DNA of 64,000 nucleotides from Inquilinus ginsengisoli_B (GCF_050434925.1 NZ_JBNDJK010000001.1:3224001-3288000), one strand, 5' to 3'. Positions 52,663 to 61,968 are shown, numbered from the stretch's first letter. Numbers and translations are program-made. The notes: generated by a model from the sequence alone, not told the origin.

Positions 52663-53448
52663 ATGCTTCGCGTGATGCTGGTCGACGACGAACCGCCGGC
52701 CCGGCGGGGGTTCCGGCGCCTGCTGCAGGCCCATTCCGATGTCGAGGTCGTGGCCGAGGCCGGTACCGTCGCCGAGGCGCGGGAGCAGGCGGACCGGCTG
52801 CGCCCCGACGCGATCTTCCTGGATGTCGAGCTGACCGACGGCCGCGGCTTCGACCTGCTGGCGCAGCTGTCGCCGATGCCGGCGATCGTCTTCGTCACCG
52901 CGCACGACCTCTACGCGGTCAAGGCCTTCGACGTCTCGGCGCTCGACTTCCTGCTCAAGCCGGTCGATCCGCAGCGGCTGTCGGTGACGATCGACCGGCT
53001 GCGCCGGCATCGCCTGGACGCGGCCCGGGCCGAGGCGCCGGGACGCGAGCGGCAGGACGATGCCGAGCTGGACGGCGACCCGCAGCCGGGCGGGTCGCAG
53101 CAGCGCATCCATCTGCGGATCGACGGCAAGTCGGTGATCGCGCCCCTGGGCACGGTGGCGATGCTGACGGCGGAGGCGGATTTCACCCGCGTCTTCCTGA
53201 AGGGCGCGCGGGACTATCTGGTGTGCCGGCTGCTGCGCCATTTCGAGGCCCAGCTGCCGAAGCCGCCCTTCGTCCGCATCAGCCGCTCGCTGATCGTCAA
53301 CCTGGACCAGCTGGAGCGGGTCGACTGGCAGGATGCCGGGCGCTGCAGCGTGTCGCTGGGCGGCGGCATCGGGCCGATCGCCCTCGGCCGGATCGCCGCC
53401 CGGCGGTTGCGGCAGTGCCTGGAGGGGGAGCCCATGGTGCGGGCCTGA
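52663..53448 (+). CDS. LytTR-family response regulator
   Basis: 261 residues: receiver domain with Asp54 (IFLDVELTDG) and acidic pair Asp8/Asp9, a ~35-residue linker, and a LytTR DNA-binding domain (IHLRIDGKSVIAPLGTVAMLTAEADFTRVFL to RISRSLIVNLDQLERVD). Partner of the preceding kinase. If the kinase frameshift is repaired, the genes overlap by 13 nt. Confidence 0.93.
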   Translation: MLRVMLVDDEPPARRGFRRLLQAHSDVEVVAEAGTVAEAREQADRLRPDAIFLDVELTDGRGFDLLAQLSPMPAIVFVTAHDLYAVKAFDVSALDFLLKPVDPQRLSVTIDRLRRHRLDAARAEAPGRERQDDAELDGDPQPGGSQQRIHLRIDGKSVIAPLGTVAMLTAEADFTRVFLKGARDYLVCRLLRHFEAQLPKPPFVRISRSLIVNLDQLERVDWQDAGRCSVSLGGGIGPIALGRIAARRLRQCLEGEPMVRA

Positions 53449-53459
53449 CCGTTGCGGGG

Positions 53460-54344
53460 CTACAGCTCCTCGCGCTTCAGGCGTCTTGCCAGGGCGTCGA
53501 CGAACAGCCGCGTCTTCGCCGCCAGGATCTTCGTCGGCGGCCACACGGCGTGGACCGGCAGCCTGGCGGCTTCGAATGCCTCCAGGACGACCTCGACCGC
53601 GCCGCGCTCGACCAGGTCGCGGATCTGCCACAGGGGCGCGCGGCCGATGCCGAGCCCGCGTGCCACGGCCGCGTGCATCGCCGCGGTGCTGTCCGTCCGG
53701 AAGCGTCCGCCGACGCGCACCGTCCGCCGCCGGCTGCCGATCCGGAACGGCCACGCCCCGGCGTCGCCATCGGCGATGCGCAGGACGCATTGATGCCGGG
53801 TGAGGTCGTCGGGATGCCCGGGCCGGCCTTGGTCGGCGAAATACGCCGGGGCGCCGAACACCACGACGCGAAGGCTGCCGAGCCGCCGGGTCTTCAGCTC
53901 CGAATCCGCCATGTCCCGGATCCGCACCGCCAGATCGAGACCTTCCTCCAGCAAATCGACCTGGCGGTCGGAAGCCCTGAGCTCCACCTCGATCTGCGGA
54001 TAGCGCTCCATGAAGTCGCAGATGGCGGGGGCGACGTAGGCAGGCGCGAACAGTGTCGGGGCGCCGATTCTCAGCAGGCCTGACGGCGCGTCCCGCCTGT
54101 CGGTCGCCTCGAGCCTGGCCTCCCGGATCTCCAGGAAGGGCGGCTTGACACGGCGATAGAAGGCCAGCCCGGTCTCCGTAGGGTTCGACCAGCGTGTCGT
54201 GCGCCGGATCAGCTCGACGCCCATGCCCTGCTCCAGCGCGGCCAGCGATCGGCCGATCGACTGCAGCGACCGGCCCAGATGACGGGCGGCGGCGGCCTGG
54301 CTGCCCTTTTCAACGATGGCCAGGAACGCCTCGAGATCGTCCAT
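53460..54344 (-). CDS. LysR-family transcriptional regulator
   Basis: 294 residues. N-terminal HTH (MDDLEAFLAIVEKGSQAAAARHLGRSLQSIGRSLAALEQGMGVELIRRTTR) and LysR substrate-binding domain. ATG 54344 is the normal LysR opening. Divergent from the sulfite-oxidase-like gene, which it may control. The two starts are about 120 bp apart, suiting a shared LysR binding site. Confidence 0.9.
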   Translation of the reverse strand: MDDLEAFLAIVEKGSQAAAARHLGRSLQSIGRSLAALEQGMGVELIRRTTRWSNPTETGLAFYRRVKPPFLEIREARLEATDRRDAPSGLLRIGAPTLFAPAYVAPAICDFMERYPQIEVELRASDRQVDLLEEGLDLAVRIRDMADSELKTRRLGSLRVVVFGAPAYFADQGRPGHPDDLTRHQCVLRIADGDAGAWPFRIGSRRRTVRVGGRFRTDSTAAMHAAVARGLGIGRAPLWQIRDLVERGAVEVVLEAFEAARLPVHAVWPPTKILAAKTRLFVDALARRLKREEL

Positions 54345-54462
54345 CCGGTCCACGATCGGTCTCCCGATTTTCGGAAGACCGTATCGCATCCGTCGCGGAT
54401 TGTGCTGGGTGCGCGGCATGGCGAAGCTGTCCGCCGACACCGATCTCAGAGGCATGCGAGCC

Positions 54463-55512
54463 ATGAACCGACATCCCGGTCACGCCTCGTCGGGCCATCT
54501 CATCGGTCCGGCGCGCCCGCCGATGGAGCCGGCCGAGGGCGTCCGCCGCATCAAGCTGCGGCCGCATGAGACAACGGCCCCGGTGACCGCGACGGACGAC
54601 CTCCCGGTCATCGCCCATCTCGGGATTCCCCGCATCGAGCCCGGATCCTGGTCGCTCCGCATCGACGGGCTGGTCGGCCGGGCGCTCACCCTCGGCCTGG
54701 CGGATCTGAGGTCCCGGCCGAAGGTGGTGGTGGAGGCAATGCACCAATGCTGCGGCAGTCCCTTCGAACCGCATGTGCCGACCCGCCGCGTCGCCAATGT
54801 CCGCTGGGGCGGGGTCGATCTCGCCGCGCTGCTCGAGGAAGCCGGCATCGACCCGCGGGCCAGGTTCCTCTGGTCCTATGGGCTCGATGGCGGCGACTTC
54901 GCGGGAACGGCCTGCGACTGGTACGTCAAGGACCTGCCGCTCGAGCGGCTGCCGGCGGGCGGCGTCCTGATCGCCTATGAGCTGAACGGGGTGCCGCTGT
55001 CGGCCGAGCACGGGGCTCCGGCACGGCTCGTGGTCCCCGGCTATTACGGCACCAACAGCGTCAAATGGCTGTGGCGGCTGCGCCTCGCGGATCGGCGGGC
55101 GGATGGTGTCTTCGCGGCGGAGCTGTACAACGACCCCGGCGACGCCGCGGACATCGCCGCCGGCGGGCCGGCGCGGCGCCCGGTCTGGGCGATCGCGCCG
55201 GAGGCGATCATCGTGGCACCGGCGCCCGACGCGGTGCTTGCCGCGGACCAGCCCACCGAGATCTGGGGCTGGAGCTGGTCCTTCCGCGGCATTCAGCGCG
55301 TCGAGGTCAGCGTCGATGGCGGCACCAGCTACCGGCAGGCCGCCCTGGAGCCGAGGCGCGGCTGGGCCTGGCAGCGCTTTTCATTGCCCTGGCGGCCCGG
55401 CGATCGAGGCGCAATCCAGCTCTGCGTGCGGGCCTTCGAGGCCGATGGCACGACCCAGCCGGTCGAGGGGGCGCGCAACGCGATCCACAGCGTGCCCGTC
55501 AGCGTCCGATGA
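54463..55512 (+). CDS. Sulfite-oxidase-fold molybdenum enzyme
   Basis: 349 residues: oxidoreductase molybdopterin domain (residues ~40-215), with the probable molybdenum-ligating Cys96 in MHQCCGSPF, NSVKWLWRL near its end, then a C-terminal dimerisation domain (WGWSWSFRGIQRVEVSVDGGTSYRQA). No signal peptide from this start, so it may be cytoplasmic, unlike SorA. Substrate could be sulfite or another small oxyanion or S-oxide. Alternative starts 54418 and 54454. No cytochrome partner gene is adjacent. Confidence 0.87.
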   Translation: MNRHPGHASSGHLIGPARPPMEPAEGVRRIKLRPHETTAPVTATDDLPVIAHLGIPRIEPGSWSLRIDGLVGRALTLGLADLRSRPKVVVEAMHQCCGSPFEPHVPTRRVANVRWGGVDLAALLEEAGIDPRARFLWSYGLDGGDFAGTACDWYVKDLPLERLPAGGVLIAYELNGVPLSAEHGAPARLVVPGYYGTNSVKWLWRLRLADRRADGVFAAELYNDPGDAADIAAGGPARRPVWAIAPEAIIVAPAPDAVLAADQPTEIWGWSWSFRGIQRVEVSVDGGTSYRQAALEPRRGWAWQRFSLPWRPGDRGAIQLCVRAFEADGTTQPVEGARNAIHSVPVSVR

Positions 55513-55536
55513 TGGGCACGCTGGAGCCGGACCGCG

Positions 55537-56427
55537 TCAGAACAGGCTGGCTTCCTTGAGATATTCGGTGGCGACCGCCTCGATCGTCTTCTTCTGCACG
55601 TCGACCTCGCCGTTCAGGCGTTGCATCGTCGCGTCGTCCAGTCGGGTGGCCAAGCTCTCGAGCAGCGGCTTGAGGTCGGGATGGGCGTCGAGCACGTCTT
55701 TCCGCACCACCGGCACCAGCGCGTAGTTGGGGAAGAAGCCCTTGTCGTCCTTCAGCAGGGTCAGGTCCATCGCGGCGATGCGGCCGTCGGTCGCCGCCAC
55801 CACCGAGACGTCGACATCGCCATTGGCCAGGGCCGGGAACACCAGGCCGATCTCCATCGGCCGGACATTGGCGCGGCCGGCCTTGAAATCGTAGGCCTTC
55901 TGCAGGCCCAACAGCCCGTCCTCGCGCTTCGGGAACTCGGCCGTGGTCGCCATCACCGGGTCCTTGCCGTCCTTGTAGGCGGCGGCGAGGTCGGACAGCG
56001 TCGCCATCCCGTCGGTCTTCGGGTTGTTCTTGCGCGTGGCCAGGGCATAGGTGTTGTTGGCCTTGGACGGGGCCAGCCACACCAGCCCCCTGGCGCCGTC
56101 CAGCTCCTTCACCTTGGCGTAGGTCTCGTCCGGCGTCAGCTTGTCAGTGATCTTGTTGAAGGTGACCAGCGAGGTGCCGGTGTATTCCCAGTACAGGCTG
56201 ACCTCGCCGCTTTCGAGCGCGGCGCGGACGATGTTGGTGCCCATGCCGTCCTTCTTCTCGACCGTATAGCCTTTGCTCTCCAGCAGCTGCTTGGTCATCT
56301 CGGCCAGCAGGAGCTGCTCGGTGAAGTCCTTGCCGCCGACCGTCAGCTCGGCGCCGCCGGCCGCGCCGCCGCAGGCCAGAAGCGCGATCGCCGACAGGAT
56401 CGCGCGCCGCAATGTCGTCTTGATCAT
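55537..56427 (-). CDS. Quaternary-amine (OpuC/OsmF-type) substrate-binding protein
   Basis: 296 residues, signal peptide ending CGGAAGGAE. OpuAC-like type II binding protein: LTVGGKDFTEQLLLAEMTKQLLESKGYTV and GEVSLYWEYTGTSLVTF. The family binds glycine betaine, choline, carnitine and similar compounds. Last gene of a six-gene operon with two permeases and an ATPase. Confidence 0.92.
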   Translation of the reverse strand: MIKTTLRRAILSAIALLACGGAAGGAELTVGGKDFTEQLLLAEMTKQLLESKGYTVEKKDGMGTNIVRAALESGEVSLYWEYTGTSLVTFNKITDKLTPDETYAKVKELDGARGLVWLAPSKANNTYALATRKNNPKTDGMATLSDLAAAYKDGKDPVMATTAEFPKREDGLLGLQKAYDFKAGRANVRPMEIGLVFPALANGDVDVSVVAATDGRIAAMDLTLLKDDKGFFPNYALVPVVRKDVLDAHPDLKPLLESLATRLDDATMQRLNGEVDVQKKTIEAVATEYLKEASLF

Positions 56428-56453
56428 CGTCTTGCTCCCTGCTTGTTGTGCCT

Positions 56454-57236
56454 TCACCGCAGCGGGTTGATCCCGCGCGGCACGAGGTGGATCTGCAGCC
56501 GGCCGACCGCGAAGTCGGTCAGCACGGCCAGCAGCGCCGTCGGGATGGCGCCGGCCAGCATCATCGGCAGGTCGTTCAGCGCGATGCCGGTGAAGATCAG
56601 CTCGCCCAGGCCGCCGGCGCCGATCAGGAAGGCCAGCGGCGCGGTGCCGACGCAGATCGACAGGGCGGTCCGGACGCCGCCGAAGATGATGAACAGCGCG
56701 TTCGGCAGCTCGACCCGCCAGAACACCTGGCCCGGGGTCATGCCCATGCCCCGCGCGGCCTCGATCAGCGGCGTCGGCACGTTGCGCAGCCCGGCATAGG
56801 TGTTGCGGACGATCGGCAGCAGCGTCGCCGCCCACAGGCCGAACACCGACGGCACCGTGCCGATGCCCAGCACCGTCATGCTCAGCGCCAGCACCGCCAG
56901 CGTCGGGATCGTGGTGCCGAGGTTGAACACCTGCAGGACCAGCTCGGCCGACCGGCGGAAGGCGGGGCGGGACAGCATGGCGCCGGCCGGCACGCCGGTC
57001 AGGATGGCCAGCCCGCCGGCCCAGGCCACCAGCTTGATATGCTGCAGGCCGAGGAAGACGATGTCCTCCTCATAGGACAGGATCTCGGCCGGCATGTCGC
57101 TCGCCAGCCACCACAGCACCGCCGCCGTAGCCAGCAGCAGCCACAGCAGCGCCGCGATGCCCGGGACGGGGAGGGGCCGACCGCCTGTCGCCAGCGGCGC
57201 CGCACGCCCGGTCCAGGCCTTGCCGACATCGCTCAT
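56454..57236 (-). CDS. Quaternary-amine ABC permease
   Basis: 260 residues, about six membrane segments, with the EAA loop NVPTPLIEAARGMGMTPGQVFWRVELPNALFIIFGG and FLIGAGGLGELIFTG. Overlaps the ATPase gene by 4 nt. Longer N-terminus than the partner permease. Confidence 0.92.
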   Translation of the reverse strand: MSDVGKAWTGRAAPLATGGRPLPVPGIAALLWLLLATAAVLWWLASDMPAEILSYEEDIVFLGLQHIKLVAWAGGLAILTGVPAGAMLSRPAFRRSAELVLQVFNLGTTIPTLAVLALSMTVLGIGTVPSVFGLWAATLLPIVRNTYAGLRNVPTPLIEAARGMGMTPGQVFWRVELPNALFIIFGGVRTALSICVGTAPLAFLIGAGGLGELIFTGIALNDLPMMLAGAIPTALLAVLTDFAVGRLQIHLVPRGINPLR

Positions 57237-58354
57237 GCCGATGCCCCCCGCGCCGACAGGCCACGGATGATGCCGGCATAGGTCAGGGCGCCCTGGATCC
57301 GGCCCTCGGCATCGACGCAGGGCAGCAGCGGCATGTCATGCGCGAACATCAGCGTCACGGCGCTGCGCAGGTCGGCGGTCAGGGGAATGGTGGCGCGGAT
57401 CGGCTCGGCGCAGTCGCCGCAGGTGCCGCCGCGGACCGCCCCGGCCCGGCTGCCGGAGACCATGGCGCCGGGGTGTCCGTCCGCGTCCAGCACCAGCACG
57501 GCCGGACAGCCGCTGGCCCGCATCAGCTCGCGCGCCCGGCCGACCGGGTCGTCGCGCCGGACCGTGCCGGGCCGGCCCAGCGGCACATCGGCGATGCGCA
57601 CCAGCCGCAGCCGCTTCAGCGTGCGGTCGGTGCCGAGGAAGGTCTCGATGAACGGTGTGGCGGGGTTGGCCAGCAGTTGCTCGGGCGTTGCGAACTGCTC
57701 CAGCCGCCCGGCGCGGAAGATGGCGATCCGGTCGGCCATCTTCACCGCCTCGTCCAAATCGTGCGAAACGAAGATCACCGTCTTTCGCAAGGCCGCCTGC
57801 ATGCGCAGGAACTCGTCCTGGATCGCCCCGCGGTTGATCGGGTCGATGGCGCCGAAGGGCTCGTCCATCAGCAGCACCGGCGGGTCCGCCGCCAGGGCCC
57901 GGATCACGCCGACGCGCTGCTGCTGGCCGCCCGACAGCTCCTTCGGATAGCGGTCCATGAACACCGCCGGCTCCATCGCCACCAGCTCCAAAAGCTCGGC
58001 GGCGCGGGCGCGGGACTTCTTCCGGTCCCAGCCCAGCAGGTCGGGCACGACGCAGATGTTCTCGGCCACGGTCTTGTTCGGGAATAGCCCGATCTGCTGG
58101 ATGACGTAGCCGATCGACCGGCGCAGCCGGATCGGGTCGACCGTCCTGGTGTCGCGGTCGTCGATGAACACGGTCCCGCCGGTCGGCTCGATCAGGCGGT
58201 TGATCATCCGCATGGTCGTGGTCTTGCCGCAGCCGGAGGGGCCGAGCAGCACGCAGATCTTGCCGGCCGGCAAGTCGAAGCTGACTTCGTCGACCGCGAC
58301 CACCGGGCCGGACGGGGTGTCGAAGACCTTGGTCAGGCGGTCCAGCCGGATCAT
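57233..58354 (-). CDS. Quaternary-amine ABC ATPase with CBS domains
   Basis: 373 residues: ABC domain (Walker A GPSGCGKTT, signature ELSGGQQQRVGVIRAL, Walker B VLLMDEPFGAID) followed by paired CBS domains (residues ~265-365). In OpuA-type systems the CBS module senses ionic strength and gates transport. This supports an osmolyte-like ligand. Overlaps the neighbouring permease on each side by 4 nt. Confidence 0.93.
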   Translation of the reverse strand: MIRLDRLTKVFDTPSGPVVAVDEVSFDLPAGKICVLLGPSGCGKTTTMRMINRLIEPTGGTVFIDDRDTRTVDPIRLRRSIGYVIQQIGLFPNKTVAENICVVPDLLGWDRKKSRARAAELLELVAMEPAVFMDRYPKELSGGQQQRVGVIRALAADPPVLLMDEPFGAIDPINRGAIQDEFLRMQAALRKTVIFVSHDLDEAVKMADRIAIFRAGRLEQFATPEQLLANPATPFIETFLGTDRTLKRLRLVRIADVPLGRPGTVRRDDPVGRARELMRASGCPAVLVLDADGHPGAMVSGSRAGAVRGGTCGDCAEPIRATIPLTADLRSAVTLMFAHDMPLLPCVDAEGRIQGALTYAGIIRGLSARGASA

Positions 58355-59013
58355 GCGGCAGCTCCCCGGGCCAGGCCCTTCGAGGTCAGCCGCCGCTGCG
58401 CCAGCGCCAGCAGCAGGTCGACCGCGATCGCCAGCAGCGACACCGCGACCGCGCCGGTGATCAGCTGCCGCGGGTCGGACTGGCTGATGCCGCGCGAGAT
58501 GAAGGTGCCGAGGCCGCCGGCGCCGATATAGGCCGCGATCGCCGTCACCCCGATGTTCATCACCGCGGCCGTGCGGATGCCGGCCATGATCACCGGGATC
58601 GCCAGCGGGATCTCGACCTGGCGCAGCCGCTGCGCCGCGCTCATGCCCATGCCGATGCCGGCCTCGCGCAGCGCCGGGTCGACATCGACGATGGCGGTGT
58701 AGGTGTTGCGGATGATCGGCAGCTGCGAATAGAGGATGATCGCGATCACGGCCGGAACGGTGCCGATGCCGTGGCCGATCGGCGACAGCAGCGGGATCAT
58801 CAGCCCGAACAGCGCCACCGACGGCACCGTGATCATCATCGAGGCGAGGTAGAGAACGATGTCTGCCGCCCGCCTGGACTGGGTGATGGCGATGCCGATC
58901 GGGACGGCGGTAACGATCGCGATCGACACCGCGACGGCGACGATCGAGACGTGCTCCAGGGCCCGCGCCGCGATCACGTCCAGGTTGTCGTAGGCAAAGG
59001 TGAGCGTGTCCAT
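58351..59013 (-). CDS. Quaternary-amine ABC permease
   Basis: 220 residues, about five membrane segments. EAA loop DVDPALREAGIGMGMSAAQRLRQVEIPLAIPVIMAG and AYIGAGGLGTFISRGI. ATG 59013 starts at the conserved opening. Pairs with the 260-residue permease. Confidence 0.91.
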   Translation of the reverse strand: MDTLTFAYDNLDVIAARALEHVSIVAVAVSIAIVTAVPIGIAITQSRRAADIVLYLASMMITVPSVALFGLMIPLLSPIGHGIGTVPAVIAIILYSQLPIIRNTYTAIVDVDPALREAGIGMGMSAAQRLRQVEIPLAIPVIMAGIRTAAVMNIGVTAIAAYIGAGGLGTFISRGISQSDPRQLITGAVAVSLLAIAVDLLLALAQRRLTSKGLARGAAA

Positions 59014-59042
59014 CAGGCCGCGTTCCCGTGATTGCCTCGCCG

Positions 59043-59726
59043 TCAAAGGTCGAGATAGAGCCTCGCCGCGTCGTCATAGGTGAAGCGCAGCGGCACCGAT
59101 CCCTGCACCCGCCAGGCCTCGACCGTCCCGCCTGCCATCAGCCGGCAGGCGCCCTCGGTGTCGACCACGGCGCCGCCATAGAGGCGGTTGGCGAGGTTGA
59201 GGATGGCGGTCTGGTGCATCGCCGCGCTGCCGCTGCCGCAGGAATCCTTCACCAGGGCGACGCGGAAGCCGAGATCGACCGCGTCCTTCACGGTCTGGGC
59301 AATGCAGGCCTCGGTCCACACCCCGGCGACGAACAGCCATTCGGTGCCCAGCGCCGCCAGCCGCTCGGCCAGCCCGCCGCCGGCGAAGGCGCTGGCATCC
59401 GACTTCACCAGCACCGGCTCGCGGTCGGTCGGGCCGACCTCGGCGCAGATCTCCGACATCGGGTCGTTGGCGTCGCTGAAGGCCGAGGTGCCGTCGGCCA
59501 TCACCGGGTGGAACGGCCTGGCCCGCTGCGCCGCCAAGTCGACGACATAGGCCGAGTGCAGCACCGGGATGCCGGCCGTCCGCGCCGCCTGCTGCAGCCG
59601 CTGCACGTTGCCGATCAGGGCGTCGAAGCCTTCGACCAGGTAGCGGCGGTCGCGGCGATGCTCCTCCTGCAGGTCGACGAACAGCGCCGCCGCCCGGCCA
59701 GGCTCGATGGTCAGAGCCGTCCGCAT
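59043..59726 (-). CDS. Cysteine hydrolase, isochorismatase-like
   Basis: 227 residues. Catalytic triad Asp18 (LFVDLQ), Lys108 (VLVKSD) and Cys141 (WTEACIAQ). The family includes nicotinamidases, N-carbamoylsarcosine amidases and other amide hydrolases. ATG 59726 shares a base with the stop of the M24 gene (TGATG), 4 nt after GGGGAGG. Operon placement suggests it hydrolyses an amide arising from the imported betaine-like compound. Confidence 0.9.
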   Translation of the reverse strand: MRTALTIEPGRAAALFVDLQEEHRRDRRYLVEGFDALIGNVQRLQQAARTAGIPVLHSAYVVDLAAQRARPFHPVMADGTSAFSDANDPMSEICAEVGPTDREPVLVKSDASAFAGGGLAERLAALGTEWLFVAGVWTEACIAQTVKDAVDLGFRVALVKDSCGSGSAAMHQTAILNLANRLYGGAVVDTEGACRLMAGGTVEAWRVQGSVPLRFTYDDAARLYLDL

Positions 59727-61030
59727 CACACCTCCCCGTCCAGGAACTCGTCCTCATAGGGGAAGCGCGACAGCAGCTCGGTGCCGGTCTCGGTGATCAG
59801 GATCTCGTCCTCCAGCTTCACGCCCTCGCGGCCACCCTTCTCGCCGACATAGCTCTCGACGCTGACCACCATGCCGGGCAGCAGATGGCCCTCCCGGCCA
59901 TAGGTCTCGTAGTCCATGGCATGGGCGATGAACGGCGTCTCGCCATGCATGCCGACGCCGTGCATGACCGAGGTGTAGCGCTGCTCGACGAAGCGGTCGG
60001 GGATTTTCCAGGCCTTCTCCGCCACCTCGCGGAAAGCCATGCCCGGCTTGACGATGCCGATATTGTGCCGGATCTGGTCGTGTGCCATCCGGTACAGCAT
60101 CTTCTGGTAGTCCGTCGGCCGCCCCGGACCGCAGCGGAAGGTGCGTGAGAAGTCGGAATAGTAGCCGTAGCAGCCGATCGTGTCGGTATCGAGCGCCACC
60201 AGCTCGCCCGGCCGGACCTTGCGGCCGCCGGCCTCGCTGAACCAGGGGTTGGTGCGCTGGCCGGAGGTCAGGAGCCGGGTCTCGATGAACTCGCCGCCCT
60301 GGCGGATCACCTCATGATACATGATGGCGAACAGCTCGTTCTCCGAGATGCCGGGCCTGATCGCCTCGCGCACCGCGGCGACCGCGGCCTCGGCCCCGGC
60401 CATCGAGGCCTGCAGGCATTTGATCTCCTCCACCGTCTTCACCGCGCGCACGGCCAGGATCTCGCCCTGGCAGTCGGTGACGGTGCAGCCGCGCTTCTCC
60501 AGCGCCAGAGCGTGCAGGTGGTTGCAGCGGTCGAGGCCGATCTTCATCGAACCGCCGCCATGGGCGCGCAGCAGCTCGGCGATCTCGTCGGCGAAGGCAC
60601 CGGCGGTCTCGCCGTCGCGATTCGACACGGAGGACCAGACCAGCTTGGACGGCCGCGCCTCGTCCACCGTCTCGAGCACGGTGGAGACGTGGTAGCTCTG
60701 CGGGTATTCGAACAGGACGACCCGCCCAGCGGCCGGCACGAAGAAGTAGCGGGTCGAGTTGCGCAGGAAGTAGCCGAACATATTGCGCGACCCGGTGGCG
60801 TAGCGCTGGTTGTACGGGTCGAACAGCACCACCGCGCCGTAGCCGGAATCGGCCATCCAGCGGCGCAGCCGGGCGAGGCGGCCCTGGCGCAGCGCATGGA
60901 CGTCGACATAGGACGGCTCGGTGTCCGACAGCCACATGCCGACGGATTCGTCCGAGGTCGCCGGATGGCGCATCCGCTCGGCGAAATCGACGTCCTCCAC
61001 GCTGTCGGGGTTGAACACCACGATGCTCAT
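59726..61030 (-). CDS. M24-family hydrolase resembling DddP
   Basis: 434 residues with a creatinase/aminopeptidase P fold. It resembles the DMSP lyase DddP more than ordinary Xaa-Pro peptidases (GGEFIETRLLTSGQRTNPWF, VMHGVGM, SVESYVG, VKLEDEILIT). The metal ligands are all conserved at a constant offset of 14 from DddP: Asp281, Asp283, Asp293, His357, Glu392 and Glu407. The position of DddP's catalytic Asp377 is Gly363 here. So it is probably a hydrolase or lyase for another betaine-type compound. ATG 61030 has AGGGAG 6 nt upstream; first gene of the betaine importer operon. Confidence 0.85.
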   Translation of the reverse strand: MSIVVFNPDSVEDVDFAERMRHPATSDESVGMWLSDTEPSYVDVHALRQGRLARLRRWMADSGYGAVVLFDPYNQRYATGSRNMFGYFLRNSTRYFFVPAAGRVVLFEYPQSYHVSTVLETVDEARPSKLVWSSVSNRDGETAGAFADEIAELLRAHGGGSMKIGLDRCNHLHALALEKRGCTVTDCQGEILAVRAVKTVEEIKCLQASMAGAEAAVAAVREAIRPGISENELFAIMYHEVIRQGGEFIETRLLTSGQRTNPWFSEAGGRKVRPGELVALDTDTIGCYGYYSDFSRTFRCGPGRPTDYQKMLYRMAHDQIRHNIGIVKPGMAFREVAEKAWKIPDRFVEQRYTSVMHGVGMHGETPFIAHAMDYETYGREGHLLPGMVVSVESYVGEKGGREGVKLEDEILITETGTELLSRFPYEDEFLDGEV

Positions 61031-61156
61031 TCGCGTCTCCCTGTTCGTCACAGGATGCGACGGTCGGCGGGCGCGGTTCGTGCGAAAACCCGCAATAATT
61101 GTGCGGAATTCCGCAACGGCGACGATTGATCCCTACCCCTGCGGCGATCAAAAGAT

Positions 61157-61242
61157 CGTCATGGCGAGGAGGCGAAGCCGACGTGGCCATCCAGGGGCCG
61201 GTGCCGCTGGATCGCCAAGCCCCTGCGGGGCTCGCGATGACG
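61157..61242. repeat. Palindromic intergenic repeat (type B)
   Basis: 86-bp imperfect inverted repeat from CGTCATGGCGAGGAGGCGAA to GGGGCTCGCGATGACG, with CCATCCAG/CTGGATCG inside. It resembles common alphaproteobacterial dispersed palindromes and differs from the type A and REP-like elements in the same window. Confidence 0.65.
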
Positions 61243-61395
61243 TGAGGATGGGATGCCTAGTGGTGAAATCTGACGCTTGATACCCGCTAGGAATGGCAGA
61301 AGACGACCGAGGCTGTGTGGAAACGCGTGTTTTGTTGAGCGCGATCTGGATTTGGTTGGTGTGCGGCCGTTGAAGCAGCTTCGGCAGCGCAGATG
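61243..61395. other. Possible insertion-sequence remnant
   Basis: Non-coding stretch immediately beyond the truncated hydrolase 3' end. Minus-strand translation gives RFHTASVVFCHS followed by a stop, which recalls the tail of some transposases, but this is weak. It could explain the truncation. Confidence 0.25.
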
Positions 61396-61881
61396 TCAGG
61401 GCCGGACGGCCTGCAGGAAGCCCGGGACCCGAAGGTATCCGCCCGGGATCGGACGGATGTCGTTCGACGGCTGGGGCGCGCTGCCGGCAAGCGTCGAGAC
61501 GCTCTCGCCCACGTCCGGCTGCAGCGCCGCGATGTAGACGAGACCGGCGACCTTCGGATCGTCGCCCGCCTCGGTGATGATGACGCCGCCATAGCTGTGC
61601 CCGACCAGAATGGTCGGGCTGGCCTGCTGGTCGAGCACACGCCGTACTTCCGAGACGTCGTCGGCGAGCGAGGTCATCGGCTGCTGCACGACGACCACGT
61701 GAAAGCCGCGCTTGGCCAGGATGTCATAGACCTCCCGCCAGCCCGAACCGTCGACAAAGGCGCCATGCACCAACAGCACGTGCCGGGCAACCTCGGCGAA
61801 CGCTGTCCGGGGCGCGGCTGAGATCGACAGCAATGCGGCCAGCGCCATCGCGCCAGCATGGCGTCGCTTTGGAAGTTTCAT
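61396..61881 (-). pseudogene. Truncated alpha/beta hydrolase
   Basis: 161 residues with a signal peptide (KRRHAGAMALAALLSISAAPRTAFAE), HGAFVDGSGW and the nucleophile elbow GHSYGG with Ser96. The sequence stops shortly after AGSAPQPSNDIRPIPGGYLRV, whereas relatives continue about 90 more residues carrying the catalytic histidine. As it stands the enzyme should be inactive. ATG 61881 has AAGGAAG upstream. Divergent from a cysteine hydrolase gene; the two share a control region with twin palindromes. Confidence 0.7.
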
Positions 61882-61954
61882 CTCAGGCTTCCTTTTCATC
61901 GGCTGCAACCGTCCGGTGCCGGCTTCGTGCGGCCTGCATCTCGATTGCTTAAGC

Positions 61955-61968
61955 CTGATGATTATCAG
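61955..61968. promoter_or_regulatory. Twin operator, copy 1
   Basis: CTGAT-gatt-ATCAG, 74 nt upstream of the truncated hydrolase start. The spacer is identical to copy 2. Confidence 0.55.
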
